DNA of 64,000 nucleotides from Rhodothermales bacterium. Its GTDB lineage: Bacteria > Bacteroidota > Rhodothermia > Rhodothermales > UBA10348. How positions within the stretch are numbered: position 1 is the stretch's first letter; the number at the start of each line of letters is the position of its first letter. Position numbers and translations under genes: made by a program. The notes under the pieces are model-generated. The model saw only the letters and a program-made list of their open reading frames with translations. It searched no databases and had not been told where the DNA came from. The stretch lies in contig JAVJVN010000004.1 of NCBI GenBank assembly GCA_040221055.1, positions 186,001 through 250,000 of the forward strand. The letters run 5' to 3'. Below, piece by piece: positions 1 through 9,643 of this stretch.

Positions 1-1876
1 AAAATCCACGACCCTCCAACAATTCCAGGCCAAGCGCATCAACAATATCATGGTCGGCCGTCCAACTGACGCGCATGTATTGACCATCGTCCAGGTTCTG
101 GCCTTCCAAGCGGAATTCCTCCATGCTGTACCGGGACCCCGGAGCATCCGATGTCTGCGATACGGCGCGCACGGCCGGTACGGCCAGAAGGGCATTCCTG
201 AGGGCGTCGGGATTTTCGCTCACGAATGTTCGCCCTCCCTCCGTCAGGTCCACGAGCAGTGTGCCGTCCTGGTCGTAGCCGAGATCCGCGTTCAGGGCAT
301 AGGTGAGTTGGTGCCATACCACGATGGCGCCCGCCATCAGGAATACGGAGGCCGCAAACTGGAAAACGACGAGGCCCTTCCGGATGAACATGGCCCGGCG
401 GCGTGGGCCACTCCGTCCCCGCAAGCCGTCAATGGGCGTGAATGACGATATCAGCATGGCCGGCCACCACCCGGCGACCAGGCCCACGCCCACCGCGGAA
501 GCAAGCAGAAGGGTCAAGATGGACGGGTCCAGCACCAGTCGCCACGACACATTCATGCCCGTGAGTTCCGTGAACAGGGGAAGCGCCAGCAGGATGACGA
601 TCACAGCAACGCCTGCGCCAATCAGACTCTGGATGAGGGCCTCGGCCAGCAGCTGCCACACCACCTGCAGGCGCCGCGCCCCGAACGTTTTCCGGATGGC
701 CGTGTCACGAACGCGCGATGTGGCCCGTGCGACCGACAGATTCACGAAATTGACGGCAGCGATGAGCAGGATGAACAGGGCAACAATCGAAAAGGTGTAC
801 ACCACCGCCACCGATCCATTCGCCCGGTACTCCTTCTCCAGGTCGGAGTGCAAGTGGATGGACGCCACGGGTTGCAGGTGCATGCGTGCCATTTCGTGCG
901 GGACGCCCGATACGATCCCGTCGAAGAAGGCGTCCAGGAATTCCGGGAAACGTTTCGTGACGGAACCGGCGGACGTGCGCTCTCCCAATCTGACATAGGT
1001 CAACATGCCGGCCCATGTGCGGCTCTGCGCCCGCGGGGAGTCCGGTCCGAACCGACTCACGAACGGGTACAGGAAGTCCACGTCCAGATGGGTCGGCACA
1101 TCCTGGTCCGCAAAAACGCCCACTACCGGAGAATTCCCTTCGCCCACGATCTCGATCGATTCCCCGACCACGTTGGTCCGACCGAAATATTTCATGGCCA
1201 TCGACTCGCTGATGACCAGCGTCCAGGGCTCCCGGAGCACCGTCGCGGGATCTCCGTGCAGCAGGCGGTAGCCGAAAACATTGAAAAACGTGGAATCGGC
1301 CAATCCTCCGTTCACTTCGCTGAATTGCCGATCCCCCACGCGGAACACGGAAGCGCCCGTCAATGCGTAGAAACGGACCATCTGCTCTACTTCCGGAATC
1401 GTTGCCATGAGCTCCGGTCCAACGGCGGGACCGATGGATGCCCAGTGGGTATCGTCTTCCATGAATTCGAGCGTCACGCGATAGAGTCGGTCGAATGCTG
1501 GATGACCGGTATCGTAGGAGCGCTCGTGGCGCACGAAGACGAATATCAGGATGACACAGGCCAGGCCAACACCCAGACCCAGCGCATTCAACCCGGAAAA
1601 CACAGGTTCACGGCGAACACGACGGGCCGCCAGGCGGAAGTGGTTGGAGATCATGGGAAATGCGGGATTGAATGAATGCCCCTTCCAGAGGCGGGGTCGG
1701 ATGACGATGCTGGCCACGTCCAGCCAGAATCGGAGGGCGGAAGTCGCGGGAGATGCGAGGCGGGAGCGATGCTCGTACAGATCGAACAGGTCCCAGGCCG
1801 TATCGCGGCCACGCTCCTCGCCCATCAGGCGACAAAGGATGCGCGCTGCCAGCGCGGGGGGTTCCTGCCAGCTCAT
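1..1876 (-). CDS. FtsX/MacB-type ABC transporter permease, 3' end cut by window edge
   Basis: About 625 residues are visible and the frame is still open at position 1, so the C-terminus lies outside the window. The protein begins with a short soluble prefix (MSWQEPPALAARILCRLMG), like the permease-prefix domains of such transporters. A membrane segment near residues 75-95 and a MacB-like periplasmic domain follow. A cluster of membrane helices comes near residues 340-480, including the FtsX-typical segment around AIRKTFGARR, and then the second half begins. The ATG at 1876 overlaps the stop of the upstream PadR gene by four bases (ATGA), so the two are translationally coupled. No ATPase gene is visible. 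The transported substrate cannot be inferred; PadR-linked members of this family are usually predicted exporters. Confidence 0.85.
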   Translation of the reverse strand, partial: MSWQEPPALAARILCRLMGEERGRDTAWDLFDLYEHRSRLASPATSALRFWLDVASIVIRPRLWKGHSFNPAFPMISNHFRLAARRVRREPVFSGLNALGLGVGLACVILIFVFVRHERSYDTGHPAFDRLYRVTLEFMEDDTHWASIGPAVGPELMATIPEVEQMVRFYALTGASVFRVGDRQFSEVNGGLADSTFFNVFGYRLLHGDPATVLREPWTLVISESMAMKYFGRTNVVGESIEIVGEGNSPVVGVFADQDVPTHLDVDFLYPFVSRFGPDSPRAQSRTWAGMLTYVRLGERTSAGSVTKRFPEFLDAFFDGIVSGVPHEMARMHLQPVASIHLHSDLEKEYRANGSVAVVYTFSIVALFILLIAAVNFVNLSVARATSRVRDTAIRKTFGARRLQVVWQLLAEALIQSLIGAGVAVIVILLALPLFTELTGMNVSWRLVLDPSILTLLLASAVGVGLVAGWWPAMLISSFTPIDGLRGRSGPRRRAMFIRKGLVVFQFAASVFLMAGAIVVWHQLTYALNADLGYDQDGTLLVDLTEGGRTFVSENPDALRNALLAVPAVRAVSQTSDAPGSRYSMEEFRLEGQNLDDGQYMRVSWTADHDIVDALGLELLEGRGF

Positions 1877-2196
1877 GGCTGCAAGCCTCCCTTGACATAG
1901 GCCAGAAGGGACATGCGCGTGGATTGGACCGCCGAGAGGGCGGCCATTCCGGAGCCCGTCACTTCGTAGAACCGCTTCCGCCGGCCGCCCTTTGCGGGCG
2001 TTACGCTCCCGAGATGCGACCTCAGATACCCTTTCTGCTCCAGCCGGTCGAGCGCCGTATAGACCGCACCCATGGACGCGTCACGCCCGCCCTCCCCTTC
2101 TATCCGCTGTTGGATGGTAACCGCGTAGGCTTCGCTGCCGAGCCCGCAGGCCGCCAACAGGACAAGTTCTTCCAGGGCACCGAGATTGGGATTCAT
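1873..2196 (-). CDS. PadR-family transcriptional regulator
   Basis: This 107-residue protein has the PadR winged helix: an N-terminal ALEELVLLAA segment, a recognition region around GAVYTALDRLEQKGYL, and a basic wing (KGGRRKRFYEVTG). It lacks the long C-terminal dimerisation helix of classical PadR and so belongs to the short PadR-like type found with FtsX permeases. Its stop overlaps the permease start by four bases. It is transcribed divergently from a second PadR/permease pair at 2417, and the shared 220-bp gap contains TTTCAT/ATGAAA dyads that are plausible operators. It probably represses its own operon; the inducer is unknown. Confidence 0.85.
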   Translation of the reverse strand: MNPNLGALEELVLLAACGLGSEAYAVTIQQRIEGEGGRDASMGAVYTALDRLEQKGYLRSHLGSVTPAKGGRRKRFYEVTGSGMAALSAVQSTRMSLLAYVKGGLQP

Positions 2197-2278
2197 GCGC
2201 AGACCGAGCGGGATTCAGAGGTTGTTCAAAGGGAAGCATTTTGATGAGCCAGAATCATTTCTTCGTAAAAGCAGGGAT

Positions 2279-2385
2279 CAAGTTTCATCTCCGGGCAAAA
2301 TGTACCCAGCGCGTGCCACAGCCCGATTTCCGGAAAATGAAACTTGTGATGAAGGCGCCGTATACCGTGTTTCATTTTTTGAAAC
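2279..2385. promoter_or_regulatory. Divergent control region with TTTCA/TGAAA dyads
   Basis: The 220-bp gap between the two PadR genes holds a perfect 10-bp inverted pair, CAAGTTTCAT at 2279-2288 and ATGAAACTTG at 2337-2346. It also holds a compact dyad, GTTTCA-TTTTT-TGAAAC, at 2369-2385. The same core recurs in all arms. The location between two divergent PadR genes makes them candidate PadR operators. This is seen in sequence; binding is inferred. Confidence 0.5.
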
Positions 2386-2416
2386 TCGAATGAGGGACGC
2401 CCATTCCCAAGCCGAT

Positions 2417-2749
2417 ATGAAACTCCTGACCCGAAGTGAAGAATTCGTCCTCTTGTCCGTCTGGCGACTCCAGGACGAAGCGTACAGCCTTCAAATCCGC
2501 GAGCAGATTTCCGAGATCACTGGACATGAATGGTCCCTCGGATCCATATACACCCCCCTGGAGCGACTTGCCCGCAGGCGATTGCTTACTTCACGGCTGA
2601 GCAGGGAAACCCCGGAACGGGGTGGACGAAAGAAACGGATCTACGAACTTACCCCCCTCGGAAAGCGGGCGCTTGTGGACATGCAGACCGTGGGCGCCGC
2701 CATGTGGGACGGTGTCCTGTCCTTCATACCCGAATGGAGGAACGCATGA
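2417..2749 (+). CDS. PadR-family transcriptional regulator (second copy)
   Basis: This is a 110-residue winged-helix protein of the same short PadR type as the gene at 1873-2196 (LTRSEEFVLLSVWRLQ, then GSIYTPLERLARRRLL, then RGGRKKRIYELTP). The frame is open further upstream, but homology to the family begins at the ATG at 2417. Starting there also leaves the TTTCA dyads outside the coding region. The stop overlaps the next permease start (ATGA at 2746-2749), so regulator and permease form an operon. The two divergent PadR genes probably share or cross-regulate the intervening promoters. Confidence 0.85.
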   Translation: MKLLTRSEEFVLLSVWRLQDEAYSLQIREQISEITGHEWSLGSIYTPLERLARRRLLTSRLSRETPERGGRKKRIYELTPLGKRALVDMQTVGAAMWDGVLSFIPEWRNA

Positions 2750-5379
2750 ACCCGAACCGATCACAGGATCCTTCATCCGTCCGTCCCCCTCGCGTGTCGG
2801 CCCGCATCCTTGCGTGGTTGCTCGATGACGACTGGGATACCCCGGCGGGTGACTTCGAGGAATATTTCCACCAACAGGCATCCAGCAAGGGACAACATTG
2901 GGCCCGTTGGTGGTACCGCCGGCAGGTCTGGGCCCTTCTCCCGGGCCGATTGGTGCACAAGGCGGGATGGAGCATGTTCATGTTGTGGAACAGCCTGAAG
3001 GTGGCCATCCGTGCCATGCGTCGTCAGCCGGTCATGTCAGCCGTGAATGTAGGCGGGCTCGCGACGGGCATCGCGGCAGCGGTACTGCTGACCCTGTTCG
3101 TGGTGGATGAGTTCACCTTCGACAACATGCATGCCAAGGAGCACCGGACGGCCCGGGTCGTGGACGTCCAGACCACCGACTCCGGCGAACAACAACACCT
3201 CGTCCATACCATGAATCCCCTGGGACCGGCACTGGTCCGGGACGTGCCGGGTGTGGAGACCGTAGTTCGGATGTTGTCAAGCAGTACCCTGGGTCGCCAG
3301 ACGGTAACGCAGGGGGACCGGACCTATTACGAGGGCCGCTACCTGACCGTGGATTCCACGTTCTTCGATGTCTTCGACTACCCGTTCCTGGCCGGAGACC
3401 CGGAAACCGCGCTGAATGGGCCCGGCCAGGTTGTCCTGACGGAATCGGCGGCACGACAGTATTTCGGCGACGCCGATCCCATGGGTGGCACCCTCGAACT
3501 CCAGTGGCAGGGGGCGTTCACGGTCACGGGGGTCGTCAAGGACCCACCCCCGGATACCCATCTGGACTTCTCCATGCTGTGCACCCTGTCGACCATGCAC
3601 GCCTTCCCGGATTGGACTCCTTTCCTGGAGCGATGGGAAACCAGCAACAGCATAACGTACGTCCTCCTCGAAGAGGGCACGGACATCGCCGCGGTCCAGG
3701 AAGGACTTGAACGCCTGGTCAGGGACCGCGTGGAGGACCGTCGGGTGTACTTGCAGCCCATGGAAGACATCCACTTCGGATCGGCACACATCGTATTCGA
3801 CCGTAACGCCAATCCCTCTTCGCGGACCACCGTCCTCATGTTGCTGCTGGTGGGATTATTCATTGCCGTCATTGCCGGAATCAACTATACCAACATCACC
3901 ACGGCTGCGGCGCTGGGGCGTGTCCGGGAGGTCGGACTTCGGCTGACGTCGGGTGCGTGGCGCAGCCAATTGGTCCGCCAGTTCCTCGCGGAGTCCTTGG
4001 CCACTACCTTCGTGGCGACCCTTATCGCCGGGTTGCTGGTGTGGGCTACCCTTGGACCATTCAACAGCCTGGTCGGCAAGAACCTCGAATTCAACGCGCT
4101 GGTCCCGGGCTTGCTGGCAGGAATCCTGCTGGTCACCGGTCTCCTGGCCGGGGCATGGCCGGCATGGGTGCTGTCCCGGGTCCGGCCCGCCGACGCTCTG
4201 AAGGGTGGATCCCGACTTGTCGGCGGCGGAAACCGGGGCAGGCAATGGCTTGTCGTCACCCAGTACGCGCTGTCCATCGGCATGATCGCGGCCAGCCTGA
4301 TCGTGCATGCCCAGTTGCGCCTCATCCAGACAGCCAACCTGGGCTTCGATCAGGAGCAGTTGGTTGTCATCGATATCAATTCCGGTCAAGCCCGGTCCAG
4401 TTTCGCGTCAATCAAGGCCGACATGTCGGCCGTGCCGTCCGTGCGTGCCGTGTCCGTGTCGTCCAATGTACCCGGAGACTGGAAGAGCATCCGTCAGATG
4501 GATGCAGGTCGCACAGCCGACGAGCTGGTTCCATCCGCCTTCCTGGGTGTCGATTCGGCATTCCTGGAGACCTTCGGGATGACCCTGCTCCAAGGACGCA
4601 ACCTGGACGACCGGAGCGGGGCCGACTCGATGTCGGTGCTGCTGACCGAATCCACGGCATCGCGCCTGGGCGTCTCTGTGGGCGATCGCATCCACATCCC
4701 CGGCAGTTCCCTGGCCCGATCGTTCCAGGACAGCACTTTCGAGCCCGAAGTCGTGGGCATCGTGAAGGACTTCCATTTCAGGTCCCTGCATGAACCCATC
4801 GGAGCCATGGTCATCGGCTTCCATCGCAATCCGCTGACGGCCATCGACTATTTCACGGTCCGCGTGGATGCCCAGAACCTGGAGGAGACGATGGCGGAAC
4901 TGCGAACCATCGGGGAGCAGTACGATCCCGTCACGCCATTCGAATACAATTTCCTGGACGATCGCATACAGGATTTTTACGTGCGGGAGGCCCGGTTGGG
5001 ACGCCTCATGGGTATTGCGACCGGTCTGGCCATCCTGTTGGCCTGCCTGGGCCTTTTCGCCCTCTCTGCCTACATGACCGTGAGACGCACGAAGGAGATC
5101 GGTGTCCGGAAAGTGTTGGGCGCATCGGTCGGCCGGATCACCGTGCTTTTGTCCTCGGAGTTCCTGAAACCGGTACTGACCGCCTTTCTTCTGTGCATCC
5201 CGGCGACCTGGTTCATCATGGAACGCTGGCTGGAGTCGTTTGCCTACCGCACGGAACCCGGTGCGGGCATCTTCCTGCTGGCTGGCGCGCTCGCCCTGGT
5301 ATTTGCGCTGACCACCGTCTCATGGCACACCATCCGGGCCGCAAACCGAAATCCGGTCGATAGCCTGAAGCACGAGTAG
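2746..5379 (+). CDS. FtsX/MacB-type ABC transporter permease
   Basis: This 877-residue integral membrane protein has the same plan as the truncated permease at the left edge. A soluble prefix of about 100 residues is followed by a membrane helix near 105-130, a MacB-like periplasmic domain and an FtsX helix bundle near 375-510. A second helix (RQWLVVTQYALSIGMIAASL), a second periplasmic domain, and a C-terminal FtsX bundle containing TKEIGVRKVLGAS complete it. That is the duplicated 4+4 helix arrangement of the family. The start has a good GGAGG ribosome-binding site and overlaps the PadR stop by four bases. No ATP-binding subunit lies nearby, so one encoded elsewhere would be needed. The substrate is unknown. 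Confidence 0.88.
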   Translation: MNPNRSQDPSSVRPPRVSARILAWLLDDDWDTPAGDFEEYFHQQASSKGQHWARWWYRRQVWALLPGRLVHKAGWSMFMLWNSLKVAIRAMRRQPVMSAVNVGGLATGIAAAVLLTLFVVDEFTFDNMHAKEHRTARVVDVQTTDSGEQQHLVHTMNPLGPALVRDVPGVETVVRMLSSSTLGRQTVTQGDRTYYEGRYLTVDSTFFDVFDYPFLAGDPETALNGPGQVVLTESAARQYFGDADPMGGTLELQWQGAFTVTGVVKDPPPDTHLDFSMLCTLSTMHAFPDWTPFLERWETSNSITYVLLEEGTDIAAVQEGLERLVRDRVEDRRVYLQPMEDIHFGSAHIVFDRNANPSSRTTVLMLLLVGLFIAVIAGINYTNITTAAALGRVREVGLRLTSGAWRSQLVRQFLAESLATTFVATLIAGLLVWATLGPFNSLVGKNLEFNALVPGLLAGILLVTGLLAGAWPAWVLSRVRPADALKGGSRLVGGGNRGRQWLVVTQYALSIGMIAASLIVHAQLRLIQTANLGFDQEQLVVIDINSGQARSSFASIKADMSAVPSVRAVSVSSNVPGDWKSIRQMDAGRTADELVPSAFLGVDSAFLETFGMTLLQGRNLDDRSGADSMSVLLTESTASRLGVSVGDRIHIPGSSLARSFQDSTFEPEVVGIVKDFHFRSLHEPIGAMVIGFHRNPLTAIDYFTVRVDAQNLEETMAELRTIGEQYDPVTPFEYNFLDDRIQDFYVREARLGRLMGIATGLAILLACLGLFALSAYMTVRRTKEIGVRKVLGASVGRITVLLSSEFLKPVLTAFLLCIPATWFIMERWLESFAYRTEPGAGIFLLAGALALVFALTTVSWHTIRAANRNPVDSLKHE

Positions 5380-5413
5380 GGCTCTGGCGTAGCGTCAACA
5401 GGCCCTGGTCCGG

Positions 5414-7834
5414 TCACGACAACACGCGCCGGACGGCGTCCGACAGTTCGCCGAGTGTGAACGGCTTCTGCAACAGCTGTACATCCTCCCTAAGGATGCC
5501 TTTGTGCGCCAATATGTTCTCCGTGTAGCCGGACATGTAGAGACACAACAGGCCCGCGTGGTCCGCGGTCAATTTGTCGGCAAGTTCGCGACCGTTCATG
5601 TCCGGCATGACCACGTCCGTGATGAGCAGGTCGATGGAGCGCCCCCGGGCCAACTGCACGGCTTCTTCCGCAGTCGATGCGCTCAATACCGTGTATCCCA
5701 GCGATTCCAGGGCCATCCGGGTCATGTCCACGATCGAGGCTTCATCGTCCACGATCAGGACCGTCTCCTTTCCACGGCTGGCAGACGGGGCCAATTCCCG
5801 GACCGGTTCCGAAGCGTGTTGCCCGTCATGTCGCGGTAAATACACGCGGAAGGTGGTCCCGAGGCCCGGTTCGCTGTACACGTTGATGAAGCCGTCGTTC
5901 TGACGGACAATGCCGTACACGGTGGCCAGACCCAGGCCCGTGCCGTGACCGACGGCCTTCGTGGTAAAGAAGGGTTCGAAGATGTTCGCAAGCGTCTCCT
6001 TGTCCATTCCGCACCCGTCATCGCTCACCGTCAGACGCACATACGCGCCCGGCAGATAGCCCGGATTGGACGCACACCAGGCTTCCTCGAATTCCACGTT
6101 GGACGTTTCCAGGACAATGTGTCCGTTTCCGGCAATGGCGTCGCGGGCATTCACGCAGAGGTTGGCCAGGATCTGGTCCACCTGGGACGGGTCGGTGAAG
6201 ATGGGCCATACGCCTTCACCGGGTTGCCACTCCAGCGCGATATCCTCTCCCACCAGGCTGGACAACATGGTCATCATCTTCGGAACGTGTCGGTTCAGGT
6301 CCAGCGGGACCGGCCGCATGATGTCGCGTCGGGCAAACGCCATGAGTTGCTGCGTAACGGCCTTGGACCGGTTCGCCGCGTCGAGGATTTCCTGCAGGTG
6401 ATTTCGGATCGGCGCGGACGGATCCGGCCGGAGCAACGCCAATTCCGCGTGTCCGATGATCACGCTCAGGAAATTGTTGAAATCGTGGGCGACGCCCCCA
6501 GCCAGGCGACCGATCGATTCCATCTTCTGCATCTGATGCATCTGGGTTTCCAGTGCCCGATGCGCAGATATGTCATGCACGATCATGTGCAGCAGAACGG
6601 TGTCATTGAATCGGAGATGCGCCGTGAACACGTCAGCCACGGCGGCGGTCCCGTCGTGGCGCATCATCCGGACTTCGAACCGGCCTCGGACGCCTCCCTC
6701 CAGGGCCGTGCGGTACCAGGGTTCTTCCCCCAGCGGCGCCTCCGTGAGGGCATCGAGGTCCATGCGCATGAGCGTATCCCGGTCCCAGCCGAACCATTCC
6801 ACGGCGGCCTGATTGACTTCCACCACGGAGTTGTCCGCCGGGTCCACAATCAGCTTCACCGCCGCGTTGTTCTCAAATATGGCCCTGAATTTCTCCTCGC
6901 TTCGACTCAGCGCCCGGTTGGCTTCGGCCAGGTGACGGGTCCGTGCCCGGACGCGATACTGGAGCAGCCGGATGAACGACACGGCCACGACCAGGACGGT
7001 CAGGCCGATAACCAGCGCCCAGAACACGAACCGGGGCAGGACCGGTGTTGGTGGCCGCTCCATCCAGCGCGAAACGGCCGCATAATACGCGGATTCCGGC
7101 TCGGTCTTCAACGCAGCCAGGTGCGTATCGATGGTCGCCAACAGGTCTGCATTGTACCCGCGCCGAGTCGCAAAATACAGGGCGTGCGCGTCGAACACGA
7201 TCGGCGTCCGGGCAAGGCCGTATTCCCGGTAGTGATAGTTGCCGAAGAAATGATTCGGTATAGCGGCATCCGCCTGACCGTCGCGAACCATTGCAAACGC
7301 CTCGGTCCACGATTCCGACTCCAGGATGTCCACGTCGTACCCAAACCCGTCAAAACGGTGTTGCAGATTGTCTCCCTGGATGGAGCCCCGCAGGACGACC
7401 ACCCGCTTGCCGTTCAGATCGGACCACATGTCAATTCCCGATCCCGGCGCCACGAATACCTGGGTCCAGCTCTCCATCACTTCCTCGTTGTGGAAGTCCA
7501 GGTATTCCCGACGCTCCTGCGAGTACGCTACATCCGGCATGAGATCGATCTGCCCTGCCTCCAGCAGGTCGAGGCACTCCGACCACTGGCATGGCACCCA
7601 CGTCAACGTCCACCCCGCCCGTTCCGCAATGGCGTCAAGCACGCCGACGAACACACCATCCGGGCGACCTTCCTCGTTCAGGAAAATCTTGGGCTTGTTT
7701 CCGTAGATCCCCACGCGAACGTCGCGCACGTCCTGGGCCCCGACCGGCACGACCGCCCATGAAAGGACCATCGTGACCAGCAGCATGGCCCCGCAGGACC
7801 GCCGCCACCCGTTCCGTACGTTGATCAACGCCAT
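5414..7834 (-). CDS. Hybrid histidine kinase with periplasmic solute-binding sensor
   Basis: An 806-residue membrane sensor kinase. In order: a signal peptide (to about residue 33), a family 3 extracellular solute-binding domain (about 38-285; begins DVRVGIYGNKPKIF), one membrane helix near 295-318, and a PAS domain. These are followed by a HisKA domain with phospho-accepting His near 450 in GGVAHDFNN, an HATPase domain (DDGCGM, GTGLGL) and a C-terminal receiver (VLIVDDE, phospho-Asp in LLITDVVMPDM, Lys in LLQKPF). The solute-binding sensor suggests an amino-acid-like ligand. I chose the ATG at 7834 because a 20-bp palindrome at 7862-7881 would otherwise lie inside the coding region. It is divergent from the potassium channel genes. 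Output may pass through a phosphotransfer partner encoded elsewhere. Confidence 0.88.
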   Translation of the reverse strand: MALINVRNGWRRSCGAMLLVTMVLSWAVVPVGAQDVRDVRVGIYGNKPKIFLNEEGRPDGVFVGVLDAIAERAGWTLTWVPCQWSECLDLLEAGQIDLMPDVAYSQERREYLDFHNEEVMESWTQVFVAPGSGIDMWSDLNGKRVVVLRGSIQGDNLQHRFDGFGYDVDILESESWTEAFAMVRDGQADAAIPNHFFGNYHYREYGLARTPIVFDAHALYFATRRGYNADLLATIDTHLAALKTEPESAYYAAVSRWMERPPTPVLPRFVFWALVIGLTVLVVAVSFIRLLQYRVRARTRHLAEANRALSRSEEKFRAIFENNAAVKLIVDPADNSVVEVNQAAVEWFGWDRDTLMRMDLDALTEAPLGEEPWYRTALEGGVRGRFEVRMMRHDGTAAVADVFTAHLRFNDTVLLHMIVHDISAHRALETQMHQMQKMESIGRLAGGVAHDFNNFLSVIIGHAELALLRPDPSAPIRNHLQEILDAANRSKAVTQQLMAFARRDIMRPVPLDLNRHVPKMMTMLSSLVGEDIALEWQPGEGVWPIFTDPSQVDQILANLCVNARDAIAGNGHIVLETSNVEFEEAWCASNPGYLPGAYVRLTVSDDGCGMDKETLANIFEPFFTTKAVGHGTGLGLATVYGIVRQNDGFINVYSEPGLGTTFRVYLPRHDGQHASEPVRELAPSASRGKETVLIVDDEASIVDMTRMALESLGYTVLSASTAEEAVQLARGRSIDLLITDVVMPDMNGRELADKLTADHAGLLCLYMSGYTENILAHKGILREDVQLLQKPFTLGELSDAVRRVLS

Positions 7835-7861
7835 TCCGTGGTTCGATTTGGTGCCTTGGAA

Positions 7862-7881
7862 AGTATACCACATGGTATACT
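7862..7881. promoter_or_regulatory. Palindromic candidate operator
   Basis: A perfect 8-bp inverted repeat with a 4-nt spacer (AGTATACC-ACAT-GGTATACT) lies in the gap between the hybrid kinase and the potassium channel operon. It is 28 bp from the kinase start and 61 bp from the channel start, suited to controlling both. No regulator with an obvious match is encoded beside it. Confidence 0.5.
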
Positions 7882-7942
7882 GTGTCACATACCCACACGC
7901 GGGCCTGGATTATCTTGCCCATTCCGACAACCTCCCATCCCC

Positions 7943-9643
7943 ATGAAGACCCTCAGCACGCAACTTTCCTGGTTCCTCCATGACGTGGAGATGAAACAGA
8001 ACCTGCGCCTGTTGTCAAAATACGTGCTGCTCCTCCTTGTCGTCATTGCCGTTTTCTCGGTGATTTTCCACTACATCATGGTCAATGTGGAAGGGCAGCA
8101 GCACTCCTGGATGACCGGGGTCTACTGGACCCTCACGGTCATGAGTACGCTCGGATTCGGGGACATCACGTTCCAATCCGACATCGGACGCCTGTTCAGC
8201 GTGATCGTACTCGTTACCGGCATCGTGATGCTGCTGATCGTGCTTCCGTTTGCCTTCATCCGGTTTTTTTACGCGCCATGGCTCGAGGCCCAGATCCACA
8301 ACCGGGCACCCCGCGAACTGCCTCCATCCACGACCGGGCACGTCATCCTTACGGCGCGCGACGCCATTACCCCGGGCCTGATTGCCCGGCTTGAGCGGGA
8401 CGCCATTCCGTACGTGGTCATTGAGCCCGACACCGTAACGGCTTCGAACTGGGTGGGGGAAGGTCTTCGGACGGCGGTCGGAGAGGTGGACAGCAAGGAG
8501 ACCTACGACAAACTCCGGGCCGGCCAGGCCAGGCTGGTATTGGCCAACCGGAGCGACATGGTCAATACCAATATCGCGCTCACGGTCCGGGACATAGCAC
8601 CGGACGTGCCGATTGCCGCTATTTCGAGCGCCGAGGATGCCATCGATGTACTGGAACTGAGTGGGGTCACCCACGTGCTGCCGCTGAAACGTTGGCTCGG
8701 CGAACAACTCTCCAACCGGATCAATGCCCAATCGGCAGGCCTCTATCCCATCGGCGAGTTCGAGGATCTCCGGTTCGCCGAACTGCCGGCCCACAATACG
8801 CCCCTCTCCGGCAAAACACCGCGCGAAACCCGGCTCCGGGAGAAGACCGGCGTCGGCATTGTCGGCGTGTGGGATCACGGTCGTCTCCGCCCGGCTGCCC
8901 CGGACATGACCATTGGCAACAACGATGTGCTGGTCGTCATGGGAACGCCCGCCCAACTCGAAGTGCTGGACGACATCCTGGCCATCTACGACGTCAATCC
9001 CAATCCCGTCCTGCTTATTGGAGGTGGAACAGTCGGCCAGGCCGCTGCGCGCGCCCTGGCTGCGAAAGGCGTCCCGGTCCACCTGGTGGAGAAAGACGGC
9101 CGCCGCTGCAACCAACTCAAAGGTGTTTGCTCGAACGTCTTCCAGGGGGATGCATCGGATTACGACCTGTTGCAGGAAGCCGGCATTGCGTCGGCCCCGT
9201 CCGTGCTCCTGACCACGAATGACGACGCCATCAACGTGTACCTCACGTCGTATTGCCGCCGGCTGAACCCCGAACTCCGGATTGTCAGCCGGATTACCCA
9301 CGAACGGAACCTGGATGCCATTTACCGGGCCGGTGCCGATTTCGTGCTCAGCTACGCCACACTCGGCATTGACGTCATCATGTCCATCCTGAAGAACAAG
9401 GACCTGATCGTGCTCGGAGAGGGGGTCGACCTGTTCACCCGCCCGGTACCGGCGGCCCTGGCCGGCAAGCGTCTGGCAGAGAGCGGCATCCGGCAAAAAA
9501 CCGGACTGAACGTCGTCGCCCTGCGCTCCGGGTCGGAAACCATTACCCGATTGTTGCCGGATCTCGTTCTCGAGCCCGCTGCCGAACTCGTCATGATCGG
9601 CTCGGACGAGCAAGTCCAGGCCTTCCGGGAGGTGTACGGATGA
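7943..9643 (+). CDS. Two-TM potassium channel with two RCK (TrkA) domains
   Basis: This 566-residue protein has a short cytoplasmic N-terminus, a first helix (LLSKYVLLLLVVIAVFSVIF), a pore loop with the filter TLGFGD, and a second helix, the pore module of 2-TM K+ channels. Two cytoplasmic RCK/TrkA-N domains follow. The first, near residues 135-260, lacks the glycine-rich nucleotide motif. The second, near 350-480, keeps it (GGGTVGQAAA). A TrkA-C-like domain ends the protein. The ATG at 7943 is preceded by frame with no family similarity. Its stop overlaps the start of a paralogous channel by four bases, so the two subunits are probably made together. Selectivity for K+ is inferred from the filter. 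Confidence 0.87.
   Translation: MKTLSTQLSWFLHDVEMKQNLRLLSKYVLLLLVVIAVFSVIFHYIMVNVEGQQHSWMTGVYWTLTVMSTLGFGDITFQSDIGRLFSVIVLVTGIVMLLIVLPFAFIRFFYAPWLEAQIHNRAPRELPPSTTGHVILTARDAITPGLIARLERDAIPYVVIEPDTVTASNWVGEGLRTAVGEVDSKETYDKLRAGQARLVLANRSDMVNTNIALTVRDIAPDVPIAAISSAEDAIDVLELSGVTHVLPLKRWLGEQLSNRINAQSAGLYPIGEFEDLRFAELPAHNTPLSGKTPRETRLREKTGVGIVGVWDHGRLRPAAPDMTIGNNDVLVVMGTPAQLEVLDDILAIYDVNPNPVLLIGGGTVGQAAARALAAKGVPVHLVEKDGRRCNQLKGVCSNVFQGDASDYDLLQEAGIASAPSVLLTTNDDAINVYLTSYCRRLNPELRIVSRITHERNLDAIYRAGADFVLSYATLGIDVIMSILKNKDLIVLGEGVDLFTRPVPAALAGKRLAESGIRQKTGLNVVALRSGSETITRLLPDLVLEPAAELVMIGSDEQVQAFREVYG

Noticed and set aside
5945-7762. Long plus-strand frame opposite the hybrid kinase
   Set aside because: The kinase has all its domains and catalytic motifs on the minus strand; the other frame shows none.
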